This document shows, piece after piece, positions 46,823 through 58,124 of a DNA stretch of 64,000 bases. The translations under genes and the position numbers were made by a program. The DNA is from Alphaproteobacteria bacterium (lineage in GTDB: Bacteria > Pseudomonadota > Alphaproteobacteria > Rhodospirillales > Rhodospirillaceae). The stretch's first letter is position 1. Each line of letters begins with the position of its first letter. The notes below the pieces were generated by a model. The model had not been told where the DNA came from, did not search any database, and saw only the letters and a list, made by a program, of their open reading frames with translations. The DNA is taken from contig JAUVUZ010000001.1 of NCBI GenBank assembly GCA_030604885.1, positions 62,001 through 126,000 on the forward strand. Direction: 5' to 3'.

Positions 46823-48217
46823 ATGACCGAGACCCCGAACTGGACCCCCGAAACCTGGCGCAGCCGTCCGGTCGTGCAGATGCCCGATTATCCCGACGCC
46901 GACGCCCTGGCGCGCGTGGAAAACCGCCTGCGCGGCTATCCGCCGCTGGTGTTCGCGGGCGAGGCGCGCAGCCTGAAGAAGTCGCTGGCGCAGGTGTCCG
47001 AGGGGCACGGCTTCCTCCTCCAGGGCGGCGATTGCGCCGAAAGCTTCGCCGATTTCCACCCCAACACCATCCGCGACACCTTCCGCATCCTGTTGCAGAT
47101 GGCGGTGGTGCTCACCTTCGGCGGCTCGCTGCCGGTGGTGAAGGTGGGGCGGATGGCGGGCCAGTTCGCCAAGCCGCGCTCCGCCAACACCGAGATGATC
47201 GAGGGGGTCGAATACCCCTCCTACCGCGGCGACATGATCAACGGCCCCGAGGTCACCATGGAGGCCCGGGTGCCCGACCCGGACCGGCTGGTGCAGGCCT
47301 ACAACCAGGCGGCGGCGACGCTCAACCTGCTGCGCGCCTTCGCCCAGGGCGGCTACGCGAACTTGCGCGCGGTGCACCAGTGGAACCTCGATTTCCTCGC
47401 CGACACCCCGCAGGCGCACCGCTACCACGATCTCGCCAACCGCATCGACGAGGCGATGAGCTTCATGGCGGCGTGCGGCGTCACCCCCGATCTCGTCACG
47501 CAGATGCGCGAGACCGACTTCTACACCTCCCACGAGGCGCTGCACCTGACCTACGAGCAGGCGCTCACCCGCGTCGATTCCACCACCGGCGACTGGTACG
47601 ACTGCTCCGCCCACATGCTCTGGATCGGCGACCGCACCCGGCAGATCGACGGCGCGCACGTGGAGTTCCTGCGCGGCGTCGGCAACCCGCTCGGCCTCAA
47701 GGCCGGGCCGAGCATGAGCGTGGACGACCTGCTGCGCCTGTGCGACATCCTCAACCCCGACAACGAGCCGGGCCGCCTCACCATCATCGCCCGCATGGGC
47801 GCCGAGCAGGTGACCGAAAAGCTGCCGCCGCTGGTGCGCGCGCTCAAATCCGAGGGCCGCAAGGTGGTGTGGTCGTGCGACCCGATGCACGGCAACACCG
47901 AGAAGGTGTCGAGCGGCCTCAAGACCCGCGATTTCGAGCGCATCCTCGCCGAGGTGCGCGGCTTCTTCGCGGTTCACGCGGCCGAGGGCACCCACGCGGG
48001 CGGCGTCCACTTCGAGCTGACCGGCAAGAACGTCACCGAGTGCATCGGCGGCGCCAGCGCGGTGACCGAGGAAACCCTGGGCGAACGCTACGAGACCGCG
48101 TGCGACCCGCGCCTCAACGCCGACCAGTCGCTCGAACTCGCGTTCCTGATCGCCGGGCACCTCAAGGCCGAGCGCGACAAGAAGCGCGCCGCGCAGCACT
48201 CCCGCCCGGCGATCTGA
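46823..48217 (+). CDS. aroG: 3-deoxy-7-phosphoheptulonate synthase, class II
   Basis: A 464-aa enzyme that condenses PEP and erythrose-4-phosphate, the first step of the shikimate pathway. It is the class II (plant/actinobacterial-like) type rather than the E. coli AroFGH type. Key blocks are [12 protein letters not shown] (metal-binding Cys), [29 protein letters not shown]-like [20 protein letters not shown] and [17 protein letters not shown] 46823 follows GAGGGAG at good spacing and is preferred over the in-frame ATG at 46805. The next gene, a nicotinate phosphoribosyltransferase, follows 20 bases later. Confidence 0.93.
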   Translation: MTETPNWTPETWRSRPVVQMPDYPDADALARVENRLRGYPPLVFAGEARSLKKSLAQVSEGHGFLLQGGDCAESFADFHPNTIRDTFRILLQMAVVLTFGGSLPVVKVGRMAGQFAKPRSANTEMIEGVEYPSYRGDMINGPEVTMEARVPDPDRLVQAYNQAAATLNLLRAFAQGGYANLRAVHQWNLDFLADTPQAHRYHDLANRIDEAMSFMAACGVTPDLVTQMRETDFYTSHEALHLTYEQALTRVDSTTGDWYDCSAHMLWIGDRTRQIDGAHVEFLRGVGNPLGLKAGPSMSVDDLLRLCDILNPDNEPGRLTIIARMGAEQVTEKLPPLVRALKSEGRKVVWSCDPMHGNTEKVSSGLKTRDFERILAEVRGFFAVHAAEGTHAGGVHFELTGKNVTECIGGASAVTEETLGERYETACDPRLNADQSLELAFLIAGHLKAERDKKRAAQHSRPAI

Positions 48218-48237
48218 CACAGGAGAAGGTGGTTCCG

Positions 48238-49419
48238 ATGGCTGACCGTCCGGTCTCCGGCGAACCGGCGTGCGCCGCGGTGGCGCACCCGGCCGCCGCC
48301 GACGTCGCGCGCTACACCGACAAATACTTCACCCGCACCCGGATGATCGTCGAACGCTACGGCGACGCCGAGGTCACCTACGCGGTGTTCATGCGCCGCC
48401 CGGTGCTCCACACCGCCCGCCTCGCCCTCGAATGGCTGAAGCGGGTGATGGCGGAGAAGGGGGCGGCGCTGACGGTGGAGGAACGCTTCGCCGAGGGCGA
48501 CTGGGTGGGCGCGGGCGAGCCGATGATCTACCTCACCGGCTCGTTCGTGGCGCTGTCGGAGCTGGAAACCCTGTTCCTGCAAAAGCTCGGCTCCTGCTGC
48601 GTGGCGAGCTTCGGCGCCTTCCAGATGGCGAGCGAGCTGCCCAGGACCGCGTTCCTCGCCATGGACGCACGCCACTGCGCGGGCACCGAAATGGCGGAGC
48701 TGATGGCGTATGCGGCCTCGGTGGGGTCCAAGGCGGCGGCGCGGGAGACCGGCGCGGTCGGCTTCGTCGGCAACGCCACCGACGCCACCGCCCACTTCTT
48801 CGGCCAGGGCGAGGGCCTCGGCACCATGCCGCACGCGCTGATCGGCTACGCCGGGTCCACCGTGCGCGCCGCCGAGATGTTCCACGACACCTTCCCCGAG
48901 GTGCCGCTCTACGTGCTGGTGGACTACTTCGGCCACGAGGTCACCGACACCCTCGCGGTGTGCGAACGCTTCGCCGACGTCGCCCGGGCGGGCGGCCTCG
49001 GCATCCGCCTCGACACCCACGGCGGCCGCTTCGTCGAGGGGCTGGATACGCAGAAATCCTACGCGGTGATCGACAAGCACGCCCCGGCGGCGCTGCGCGG
49101 CTACCGCTCCGACGACGAGTTGAAGCACCTGATCGGCACCGGCGTTTCCGCCGCGGCGATCTGGCACCTGCGCGATGCCCTCGACGGCCACGGCTTCTCC
49201 AAGGTCAAGATCATCGCGTCGAGCGGCTTCTCGGGCAAGAAGTGCAGCGTCATGGCGCTCGCCCGCGCGCCCATCGACATCATCGGCACCGGCTCGTTCC
49301 TCCCCGACCAGTGGAGCGAGACCTACGCCACCGCCGACATCGTCGCCTACGACGGCAAGCCCAAGGTCAAGGTCGGCCGCGAATTCCTTCTGCGCGCCGA
49401 ACCCAAGCCGACGCTCTAG
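48238..49419 (+). CDS. pncB: Nicotinate phosphoribosyltransferase
   Basis: A 393-aa enzyme of the NAD salvage pathway that makes nicotinate mononucleotide from nicotinate and PRPP. Family features include YTDKYFTRTRMIVERYG at the start, DARHCAGTEMAELMAYAA, GSKAAARETGAVGFVGNATD, GIRLDTHGGRF, and the late KIIASSGFSGKKC and APIDIIGTGSFLP, which form the phosphate-binding end of the barrel. An AGGAGAAGG ribosome site precedes the ATG. nadE lies about 1 kb downstream, so both ends of NAD synthesis are close together. It converges with a minus-strand gene only 3 bases away. Confidence 0.85.
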   Translation: MADRPVSGEPACAAVAHPAAADVARYTDKYFTRTRMIVERYGDAEVTYAVFMRRPVLHTARLALEWLKRVMAEKGAALTVEERFAEGDWVGAGEPMIYLTGSFVALSELETLFLQKLGSCCVASFGAFQMASELPRTAFLAMDARHCAGTEMAELMAYAASVGSKAAARETGAVGFVGNATDATAHFFGQGEGLGTMPHALIGYAGSTVRAAEMFHDTFPEVPLYVLVDYFGHEVTDTLAVCERFADVARAGGLGIRLDTHGGRFVEGLDTQKSYAVIDKHAPAALRGYRSDDELKHLIGTGVSAAAIWHLRDALDGHGFSKVKIIASSGFSGKKCSVMALARAPIDIIGTGSFLPDQWSETYATADIVAYDGKPKVKVGREFLLRAEPKPTL

Positions 49420-49422
49420 GTT

Positions 49423-50250
49423 TCACGCCCCCAGCCCCAGAGCGCGCGCCCGGGCGTCGAGGGTGGCGAAGAAGTGGTCCACCGTCACCATCGTCGCCGC
49501 GTCGCAATGCAGCGCCAGGGCATCCGGCCCCGGCGCGTCGCGCGCCGCGCGGAGCGGTGCGGTGGCCGCCAGCAGCAGCGCCAGCGCTTGGCGCTCGCCG
49601 AAGGTCCAGGCGCGTTCGTCGGGGTTGGCGGCGGGCGGGGCGTGGGCGTCCACCACCGCCATCAGCCACGCCAGGCGGCGCTCGAAATCGCCGAAGTGGC
49701 GCACCAGCGCCAGCGCCGCGTCCTCCTGGATCGCCGCGCACTCCGGATCCCGCAGCAGTTGCGGCCAGTCCGCCTCGTCCCGCAGCGGCATCATGTGCAC
49801 CTCCACCAGCCTTTCGGCGCGGCGGCGCAGGCGCTCGGCCCGCTCCTGGCCGAGCACCGCCAGCAGGGCGCTCAGCAGCCCGGGGAGAACCCGGCGCGAC
49901 AGCATCGGCCGGGCGCTCGCCTCCAGCGCCCCCGGGGTGCCGCCGAAGCGCGGCAGCAGCGGCCGCAGCGGTTCCGCCAGGATGCGGTCGAAGGGCGGCA
50001 GGTGGCGGCCCTCCGCCTCCGCCAGCAGGCGGCGGCAGGCGGAGAACGACAGGCTGTCCAGCGGATGGGTGCGCAGGAACTCCCGCGCCACCCCGCGCAG
50101 CGCCTCCACGTCCACCCCCAGGCCCCGTCGGGCGGCGGAAAGGGCGTAGAACTGGATAAAATCGGCGAGCAGCGCGTTGGGAGCCTTGAGCGGGCAATGC
50201 ACGCCCGGCAGGCCACCGGTCTCGGAGCAGCAGGCACTTGCACCGTTCAT
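49423..50250 (-). CDS. Unknown helical protein between pncB and nadE
   Basis: A 275-aa protein I do not recognise. It has no signal peptide or membrane helix. It is rich in Leu, Ala and Arg and looks all-helical (LLADFIQFYALSAARRGLG; RRRAERLVEVHMMPL). A possible metal-binding cluster at the N-terminus is ASACCSETGG plus VHC; isolated His residues occur in the C-terminal half (LVRHFGDFERRL, VDAHAP, TVDHFF). It is divergent from nadE and shares a 153-base control region with it. That might hint at a link with NAD metabolism, but no function should be assumed. Confidence 0.6.
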   Translation of the reverse strand: MNGASACCSETGGLPGVHCPLKAPNALLADFIQFYALSAARRGLGVDVEALRGVAREFLRTHPLDSLSFSACRRLLAEAEGRHLPPFDRILAEPLRPLLPRFGGTPGALEASARPMLSRRVLPGLLSALLAVLGQERAERLRRRAERLVEVHMMPLRDEADWPQLLRDPECAAIQEDAALALVRHFGDFERRLAWLMAVVDAHAPPAANPDERAWTFGERQALALLLAATAPLRAARDAPGPDALALHCDAATMVTVDHFFATLDARARALGLGA

Positions 50251-50347
50251 AACATCGTACTCCGTTCGTATGAGACGGGGTATGATAACTATAACCCATT
50301 GGGCGCGGATTTCCTACGGTTCTGTGACCGCTTCGCCCGCCCTCGCG

Positions 50348-50376
50348 TTGACATCCCCCGTGCCCGGCCATAGGGT
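50348..50376 (+). promoter_or_regulatory. Candidate sigma-70 promoter for nadE
   Basis: A perfect TTGACA (50348-50353), 17-base spacer and TAGGGT (50371-50376), 27 bases before the nadE start. It lies in the divergent region with the unknown helical gene. Confidence 0.6.
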
Positions 50377-50403
50377 GCCAATCGAACCCCGGAGATCGCC
50401 CCC

Positions 50404-52047
50404 ATGAGCTTCACCGTCGCCCTCGCCCAGATCAATCCCACCGTCGGCGCCGTCGCCGCCAACGCGGAGCGGGTCGCCCGGGCCTACCGCGAAGCCGCCG
50501 CCGGGGGCGCCGATCTGGTGGTCGCCACCGAGTTGTGTCTGGCCGGATATCCGCCCGAGGACCTGGTGCGCCGCCCGGCGTTCCTGGCGCGGGTGGATGC
50601 GGCGCTGCACGAGCTTGCGGCCCTCACCGCGGGCGGCCCGGCGCTGATCGTGGGCGCGCCCCGGGCGCGGGCGGGAGACGGCATCCGCACCTCCGCCAAC
50701 GCCGCCCTGGTGCTGGAGAACGGCCGCATCGCCGCCGAGGTGGACAAGGTTCACCTGCCCAACTACGGCGTGTTCGACGAGGCGCGGGTGTTCGTCCCCG
50801 GGCCGCTGCCCGAGCCGGTGACGGTGGCGGGCCGCAAGATCGGCCTGATGATTTGCGAGGACATGTGGTACGCCGACGTCGCCGGGCACCTCAAGGCCTG
50901 CGGCGCGGAGATGCTGGTGGTGCCGAACGGCTCGCCGTTCGAGGCCGACAAGCTCGGCACCCGCTTGGCCCACGCCCGCGCGCGGGTGGCGGAAACCGGC
51001 CTGCCGCTGGTCTACGTCAACCAGGTGGGCGGCCAGGACGAACTGGTGTTCGACGGCGCCTCGTTCGTGCTCGACGCCGCCGGAACCGAGGTGGCGCGCC
51101 TGCCCGCATGGGTCGAGGCGGTGGCGGCGGTGCGCTTCGACGCCGCCGCGATCTCGGGGCCGCTGGCGGACCCGGTGGAGCATTGGGACTCCCTCTATTC
51201 GGCGCTGATGGTGGGGCTGCGCGACTACATCGGCAAGAACCGCTTCCCCGGCGTGATCCTCGGCCTGTCCGGCGGCATCGACAGCGCCCTGGCGGCGGCG
51301 ATCGCCGCCGACGCCCTGGGGCCGGACAAGGTCACCTGCGTGATGATGCCCTCGCCCTACACCAGCCGCGACAGCCTGGAGGACGCCGCCCTGGTGGCGC
51401 GCTACCTCGGCTGCGCGCTGCACGAAATCGGCATCGGCGCGGCGATGGAGAGCTTCGGCGCGATGCTGGCGCCCCATTTCGCCGGCCTGCCGCCCAACGA
51501 GGCGGAGGAGAACATCCAGTCGCGCATTCGCGGCGTGACGCTGATGGCGCTTTCCAACAAGCTCGGGCCGATGGTGCTCTCCACCGGCAACAAGTCGGAG
51601 ATGAGCGTCGGCTACGCCACCCTCTACGGCGACATGTGCGGCGGCTTCGCGGTGCTGAAGGACGTCTACAAGACCGAGGTGTTCGCGCTGTGCCGCTGGC
51701 GCAACGCCAACCGCCCCCACGGCGCCCTCGGCCCGGCGGGGGTGGTGATGCCCGAACGGGTGATCTCCAAGCCGCCCACCGCCGAGCTGCGCCCCGACCA
51801 GAAGGACGAGGACAGCCTGCCGCCGTATTCCCGCCTCGACCCGATCCTGTCGCACCTGATCGAGGGCGAGCGGGGGCCGGAGGAGGTGGTGAAGCTCGGT
51901 TTCCCCGCCGACGAGGTGCAAAAGGTGTGGCGGTTGCTCAACATTGCGGAATATAAGCGGCGGCAATCGCCCCCCGGGGTGAAGACCACGCGCCTCGCGT
52001 TCGGCCGCGACCGGCGCTACCCCATCACCAACGGTTTCAGGGACTAG
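50404..52047 (+). CDS. nadE: Glutamine-dependent NAD+ synthetase
   Basis: A 547-aa two-domain enzyme that amidates nicotinate adenine dinucleotide to NAD. The N-terminal nitrilase-type glutaminase (about 1-270) has its catalytic Glu in ATELCLAGYPPEDL, Lys in VDKVHLPNYGVFDE and Cys in GLMICEDMWY. The C-terminal synthetase has the ATP pyrophosphatase P-loop LGLSGGIDSALAAAI. STGNKSEMSVGYATLYGDMCGGF and YSRLDPIL follow. Ammonia made by the first domain is channelled to the second. It is followed 9 bases later by gltX in the same direction. Confidence 0.96.
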   Translation: MSFTVALAQINPTVGAVAANAERVARAYREAAAGGADLVVATELCLAGYPPEDLVRRPAFLARVDAALHELAALTAGGPALIVGAPRARAGDGIRTSANAALVLENGRIAAEVDKVHLPNYGVFDEARVFVPGPLPEPVTVAGRKIGLMICEDMWYADVAGHLKACGAEMLVVPNGSPFEADKLGTRLAHARARVAETGLPLVYVNQVGGQDELVFDGASFVLDAAGTEVARLPAWVEAVAAVRFDAAAISGPLADPVEHWDSLYSALMVGLRDYIGKNRFPGVILGLSGGIDSALAAAIAADALGPDKVTCVMMPSPYTSRDSLEDAALVARYLGCALHEIGIGAAMESFGAMLAPHFAGLPPNEAEENIQSRIRGVTLMALSNKLGPMVLSTGNKSEMSVGYATLYGDMCGGFAVLKDVYKTEVFALCRWRNANRPHGALGPAGVVMPERVISKPPTAELRPDQKDEDSLPPYSRLDPILSHLIEGERGPEEVVKLGFPADEVQKVWRLLNIAEYKRRQSPPGVKTTRLAFGRDRRYPITNGFRD

Positions 52048-52056
52048 CTCGTTTCG

Positions 52057-53391
52057 ATGAAGGTTCGCTTCGCCCCCAGTCCCACCGGGTATCTCCACAT
52101 CGGCAACGCCCGCACCGCCCTGATCAACTGGCTGTTCGCCAAGGCGGCGGGCGGCGCCTTTCTCCTGCGCATGGACGACACCGACGCGGAACGCTCCACC
52201 GACGCGTTCGCCGACGGCATCCGCGAGGACCTCGCCTGGCTCGGCCTGACCTGGGACGAGGAGGCGAGCCAGGCGGCGCGCCTCGGCCGCTATGCCGAGG
52301 TGGGCGCGGCGCTGGCGGCCTCCGGGCGGCTCTACGCCTGCTACGAAACCCCGGACGAGCTGGAGTACAAGCGCCGCCGCCAGCGCGCCAGGGGCCTGCC
52401 GCCGGTCTACGACCGCGAGGGGCTGACGCTCTCCGCCGAACGCCGGGCCGAACTGGAGGCCGAGGGTCGCGCGCCGCACTGGCGCTTCCGCCTCGACCAC
52501 GCGGACACCGCTTGGGACGACCTGGTGCGCGGCCCCCAGAGCTACCACGGCGGGCACCTCTCCGACCCGGTGGTGCGGCGCGCCGACGGCACCTGGCTCT
52601 ACATGCTGCCGAGCGTGATCGACGACGCGGATTTCGGCGTCACCCACGTGATTCGCGGCGAGGATCACGTCACCAACACCGCGGTGCAGATTCAGATGTT
52701 CCAGGCCCTCGGCGCGGCGGTGCCGGTGTTCGGCCACGTGCCGCTGATCACCGGGCCGGGCGGGGCGGGGATGTCGAAGCGCGAAGGCTCCCAGGCGGTG
52801 CGCGACTTCCGTGCCGAGGGGATCGAGGCGGCGCCGATGCTCGCGATGCTCGCCACCCTCGGCACCGCCGAGGCCGCCGACCCGCGCGCCGACCGCAACG
52901 CCCTGGTCGCCGGTTTCGACATCCGCCATTTCGGCCGCTCCCAGCCGCAGTTCGACCCGGCGGAGCTGGCCATGCTCAACGCCCGCTACCTTCACGGCCT
53001 CGAGTTCGCCGCCGCGCGCGCCGGGCTGGCGGCGGCGGGCCTCGGCGCCGCCGACGAAGCCTTCTGGCTCGCGGTGCGCGCCAACCTCGGTCGCTTCGCC
53101 GACGCGCGGGAGTGGTGGGCGGTGATCCACGAACCCCTGGCGCCCCGCATCGAGGACGCCGAGGTGTGCGCCGCCGCCGCCGCCGCGCTGCCTCCGGAGC
53201 CGTGGGACGAGACCGCGTGGTCGGCCCTCGCCGAGGCCGCCAAGGCTGCCACCGGCAAAAAGGGGCGGGCGCTGTTTCACCCCTTGCGCCTGGCACTCAC
53301 CGGACGCGAGAATGGGCCGGAACTGAAGCTTCTGCTGCCGATGATCGGCCGCGCCCGGGCGTTCGCGCGCCTCATGGGCGAGACCGCCTGA
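52057..53391 (+). CDS. gltX: Glutamate--tRNA ligase
   Basis: A 444-aa class I aminoacyl-tRNA synthetase that charges tRNA with glutamate. The HIGH-type motif is HIGN at residues 14-17 ([17 protein letters not shown]), and the KMSKS-type motif is MSKRE at 239-243. RMDDTD replaces the more common RIEDTD; both occur in bacterial GltX, and alphaproteobacteria often carry two copies with different specificities. From sequence alone I cannot say which copy this is. It follows nadE by 9 bases and precedes cysS by 24. Confidence 0.93.
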   Translation: MKVRFAPSPTGYLHIGNARTALINWLFAKAAGGAFLLRMDDTDAERSTDAFADGIREDLAWLGLTWDEEASQAARLGRYAEVGAALAASGRLYACYETPDELEYKRRRQRARGLPPVYDREGLTLSAERRAELEAEGRAPHWRFRLDHADTAWDDLVRGPQSYHGGHLSDPVVRRADGTWLYMLPSVIDDADFGVTHVIRGEDHVTNTAVQIQMFQALGAAVPVFGHVPLITGPGGAGMSKREGSQAVRDFRAEGIEAAPMLAMLATLGTAEAADPRADRNALVAGFDIRHFGRSQPQFDPAELAMLNARYLHGLEFAAARAGLAAAGLGAADEAFWLAVRANLGRFADAREWWAVIHEPLAPRIEDAEVCAAAAAALPPEPWDETAWSALAEAAKAATGKKGRALFHPLRLALTGRENGPELKLLLPMIGRARAFARLMGETA

Positions 53392-53415
53392 GTATCCATC
53401 CTGAGGAGTCCCGAC

Positions 53416-54792
<1,377 letters not shown>

Positions 54793-54856
54793 GGCCATAC
54801 TTCCGAAGCATGAGCGCAGAGATTGTATGGTCACGGCCCGGGGTTCGTGTTAGCTA

Positions 54857-54899
54857 GATGCGCCGCTCCCCGCCATACGTAGGAACGTCCCGGCGCATC
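54857..54899 (+). other. Hairpin just upstream of the EAL-protein start
   Basis: GATGCGCCG (54857-54865) and CGGCGCATC (54891-54899) form a 9-bp perfect stem with a 25-base loop, ending one base before the first possible ATG of the next gene. It may end cysS transcription or influence translation of the next gene. It does not match a c-di-GMP riboswitch by eye. Confidence 0.4.
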
Positions 54900-54900
54900 A

Positions 54901-57900
54901 ATGCACTCCGGCGGGGTGAAGCGGCGATGGCGATGGGTTGCAAGCATGCAGGTGGTTGAGACAACTCCGCGGGACGATTCGGCGCTTCGCCGCGTGTTGC
55001 TGGTCGAGGACGACCCGGCCCACGCGCGCCTCACCGCCATTCAATTGGCGGAGGCGGGCTTCGCCGAGGCCGCCCACGCGGACACCCTGGCGCGTGCCCT
55101 GGAGATCCTGCGCGGCGCCCCTGTCGACGCGGTGCTGCTCGACCTGGGCCTGCCGGACGCGCGCGGCCTGGATGGCCTGCAACAGGTGCTGGCCGCCGCC
55201 CCCGACACGCCGGTGCTGGTGCTCACCTCCGCCGACGACGACGATCAGGCCACCCGCGCGGTGCGGATGGGGGCGCAGGATTTCCTGGTCAAGGGCCAGG
55301 TGGACGCGCAGCGCCTGCGCCGCGCCATCGGCTACGGCGTCGAGCGCAAGCGCCTGCTGCGCGGCGGCGCCTCCCTGGTGATGTTCGAAAGCCTGCTCAA
55401 CCACAGCCGCAACGCGGTGCTGGCCCTGGCGCCGGTGATCGAGGGCGGCGCCCGGCGCTGGCGGGTGCTGCTCGCCAACCCGCCGTGCGAGGCGGCGTTC
55501 GGCCGCCCGATGCGCGAGATCGAGGGGATGCACCTCGACGCGCTGCTGCCCGCCGCCGCCGCGCGCGAGTTCGCGGCGCTGCTGGACCCGGTGCTCGAAG
55601 GCGTCAGCGAGCGCCGCCAGCTGCGCATCGGCGAGGGCGCGGAGGTGCGCTGGATGATGGTCGACGCGCTGCCGTTCGCGGGCAACGTGGCGGCGATCCT
55701 GAACGACGTGACCCAGGCCAAGCAGCGCGAGGAGCAGTTGCGCGCGGCGCAGGAGCGGGCGCAGAAGGCCCTCGACGAACGGATCGCGCTGCTGGACGCC
55801 CTGGAGCAGAAGGTGCCGGGCGCGCTTCGCCGCGTGCTCGGGCGCCTCGACGCCGCCGCCGCCGCCCTCGACCCCGCCGCCCCGGCCAAGGCCGACCTCA
55901 CCGGCGCCCGCGCCGAGGCCGCCGCCCTGGTCACCGCGGTGGAGGCCCTCACCGGCCAGCGCCAGAGCGCGGGCTTCGCCTATCTCGGCGCCAACTATCT
56001 TTCGGTTCTGGAAATCTCCCCCGATCTCGCGGCGGTGGTGCGTGCCGCCGACGGCGCGGTGATGTTCGTCAACCGCGTGGGGCGCGAGGTGCTCGGCATC
56101 GGCGAGGAGCAGACGGTCTCGTCCCTGTCGTTCTTCGACTTCGTGCCCGAGGATTACACGGTGCTGTTCGAAAGCGGCATGGCGGCGCTGCGCGGCGAGG
56201 CGACCCGGGTGCCGATGCACCTGGCGCGGATCGGCGGCCAGCTCATCGACGTGGAGCTGATGGTGGCCGATTGCCCCGCCGACGCCATCGAGGGCTGGGC
56301 GGGCGAGGACCTGGTGCTGATCTCGGCGGTGGACACCACCCGGCGCAACCGCGCCTCGCGGCGGATCATCGCGCGCGAGGAACAGCTCCGCAAGATCATG
56401 GACAACGTCGCCGACGCGATCGTGGTGGTGGACGAGGACGGCCGCATCGAAACCCTCAACCGCGCCACCGAGACCACCTTCGGCCTGCCCGCGCGCGATC
56501 TCGTCGGCACCAACGTCGGCCGCCTGCTCGGCCCCGCCCGCGCGCCGGAAGGGCCGCCGCTCACCGGCCTCGCCACCTTCTTGCGCGGCGGCGTGCCCGC
56601 GCGCATCACCGGATGGCGGCGGCACTTCGGGCGGCGCGGCAGCGACGAGCTGTTCCCCATCGAGCTGGCGGTGCGCGACCTCAACCTCGGCGAACGCCAC
56701 CTGTTCATCGGCCTGATCCGCGACATTTCCGAGCGCGTCGCCTATGAAGAGGACATCGTGCGGATGGCGACCCACGATCTCCTCACCGGGCTCGCCAACC
56801 GTACCCATTTCCAGGACGTGCTGGGGTTCGTGCTCTCCGCCGCGCGGGAGGCGCCGCACCGCGTGGCGCTGATGTTCTTCGACCTCGACCGCTTCAAGGC
56901 GATCAACGACAGCTACGGCCACCTCGTCGGCGACCGGGTGCTGACGGTCTTCGCCAAGCGCCTCACCGCCACACTGGGCGAGCGCGCGCGGCTGGTGGCG
57001 CGCCTCTCCGCCGACGAGTTCGTGGCGATCATCGACAAGACCGAGGGCGAGGCCGAGCTGCTGCCGCTCGCCGACGCGGTCAACGAGGCGGTGCGCAAGC
57101 CCGCCCTCGTCGACAATCACGACATCCGCCTGTCGTGCAGCATCGGCATCGCCGAGTTTCCCGACGCCGGGCCGCACGCCGAGGCGCTGGTGCGCGGCGC
57201 CGAATTCGCGGTGCGCACGGCGAAGTCGCGCGGGCGGGATTCGGTGCAGGTCTACGACGAAAGCCTCTCCGCCTCGCTGGTCTACCGCCAGAAGCTCGAA
57301 ACCGCGCTGACGACGGCGGTGGAGGACGACCAGTTCCAGGTCTACTACCAGCCCAAGATCGATTTGCAGAAGGGCGGCATCATCGGCGCCGAGGCGCTGA
57401 TCCGCTGGTTCCACCCCACCCTCGGCATGATCTCGCCGATCGCCTTCATCCCGATCGCCGAGGAGACCGGCCTGATCCGCGAGATCGGCGAGTGGGTGCT
57501 GCGGCGCGTTTGCCTGGACCAGCGGGAGCGGGCGCGCTCGGGCGCGGCGGTGGTGCCGGTGGCGGTCAACCTGTCGGCGGTGCAGTTCCGCGACGCCAAC
57601 CTCGACCGCACCCTGCGCGGCCTGCTCGAGGAATTCGACCTGCCGCCCCGGCTGCTGGAGCTGGAGCTGACCGAAAGCGCGCTGGTGGAAGACATCGACC
57701 AGACCGTCGAAACCCTCTCGCGCCTCAAGGGGCTGGGGCTGTCGATCGCGATCGACGACTTCGGTTCCGGCTATTCGTCGTTCGGCTATCTCACCCGCTT
57801 CCCCATCGATTCCCTTAAGATCGACCGCGCGTTCGTGTGCAACATCCCGAGCAACGACGACGACATGACGGTGACCAAGGCGATCATCGGCATGGCCAAG

Positions 57901-58065
57901 GCGCTCGACCTGATGCTGGTGGCCGAAGGCGTGGAGACCGTGGAGCAGGCCCGGTTCCTCAAGGATCAGGGGTGCGACATGGCGCAGGGCTACCTCTACA
58001 GCCGCCCGCTGCCGCTCGGCGCGTTCCGCCGCCTGCTCGACGACGGCCTGCCCCGGCTGGTCTGA
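54901..58065 (+). CDS. Response regulator-PAS-GGDEF-EAL protein (predicted c-di-GMP phosphodiesterase)
   Basis: A 1054-aa signalling protein. A CheY-like receiver at about 18-135 has phospho-acceptor Asp81 (VLLDLGLPDA) and Lys in FLVKGQ. Two to three PAS-type segments follow to about 610 (ARGRR-free N-terminal PAS, then DLAAVVRAADGAVMFVNRVG and VADAIVVVDEDGRIETLNRA). The GGDEF domain (about 620-780) has SADEF at 703-707 instead of GGDEF, so cyclase activity is doubtful. The EAL domain is intact: Glu831 in AEALIRWFHP, NLSAVQF, LELTESALVE, IDDFGSGYSS and VAEGVETVEQ. The protein should therefore mainly break down c-di-GMP when its receiver or PAS domains are triggered. ATG 54946 is an alternative start. 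Confidence 0.85.
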   Translation: MHSGGVKRRWRWVASMQVVETTPRDDSALRRVLLVEDDPAHARLTAIQLAEAGFAEAAHADTLARALEILRGAPVDAVLLDLGLPDARGLDGLQQVLAAAPDTPVLVLTSADDDDQATRAVRMGAQDFLVKGQVDAQRLRRAIGYGVERKRLLRGGASLVMFESLLNHSRNAVLALAPVIEGGARRWRVLLANPPCEAAFGRPMREIEGMHLDALLPAAAAREFAALLDPVLEGVSERRQLRIGEGAEVRWMMVDALPFAGNVAAILNDVTQAKQREEQLRAAQERAQKALDERIALLDALEQKVPGALRRVLGRLDAAAAALDPAAPAKADLTGARAEAAALVTAVEALTGQRQSAGFAYLGANYLSVLEISPDLAAVVRAADGAVMFVNRVGREVLGIGEEQTVSSLSFFDFVPEDYTVLFESGMAALRGEATRVPMHLARIGGQLIDVELMVADCPADAIEGWAGEDLVLISAVDTTRRNRASRRIIAREEQLRKIMDNVADAIVVVDEDGRIETLNRATETTFGLPARDLVGTNVGRLLGPARAPEGPPLTGLATFLRGGVPARITGWRRHFGRRGSDELFPIELAVRDLNLGERHLFIGLIRDISERVAYEEDIVRMATHDLLTGLANRTHFQDVLGFVLSAAREAPHRVALMFFDLDRFKAINDSYGHLVGDRVLTVFAKRLTATLGERARLVARLSADEFVAIIDKTEGEAELLPLADAVNEAVRKPALVDNHDIRLSCSIGIAEFPDAGPHAEALVRGAEFAVRTAKSRGRDSVQVYDESLSASLVYRQKLETALTTAVEDDQFQVYYQPKIDLQKGGIIGAEALIRWFHPTLGMISPIAFIPIAEETGLIREIGEWVLRRVCLDQRERARSGAAVVPVAVNLSAVQFRDANLDRTLRGLLEEFDLPPRLLELELTESALVEDIDQTVETLSRLKGLGLSIAIDDFGSGYSSFGYLTRFPIDSLKIDRAFVCNIPSNDDDMTVTKAIIGMAKALDLMLVAEGVETVEQARFLKDQGCDMAQGYLYSRPLPLGAFRRLLDDGLPRLV

Positions 58066-58124
58066 CAATCCTTGCGGCCCTTCCGGATTTGCCGCATTTT
58101 CTTCGCTTCCGGAGATCTGGGGCG

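Noticed and set aside
54857-54899. c-di-GMP riboswitch ahead of the EAL gene
   Set aside because: A simple 9-bp hairpin only; none of the conserved GEMM core sequences could be found.
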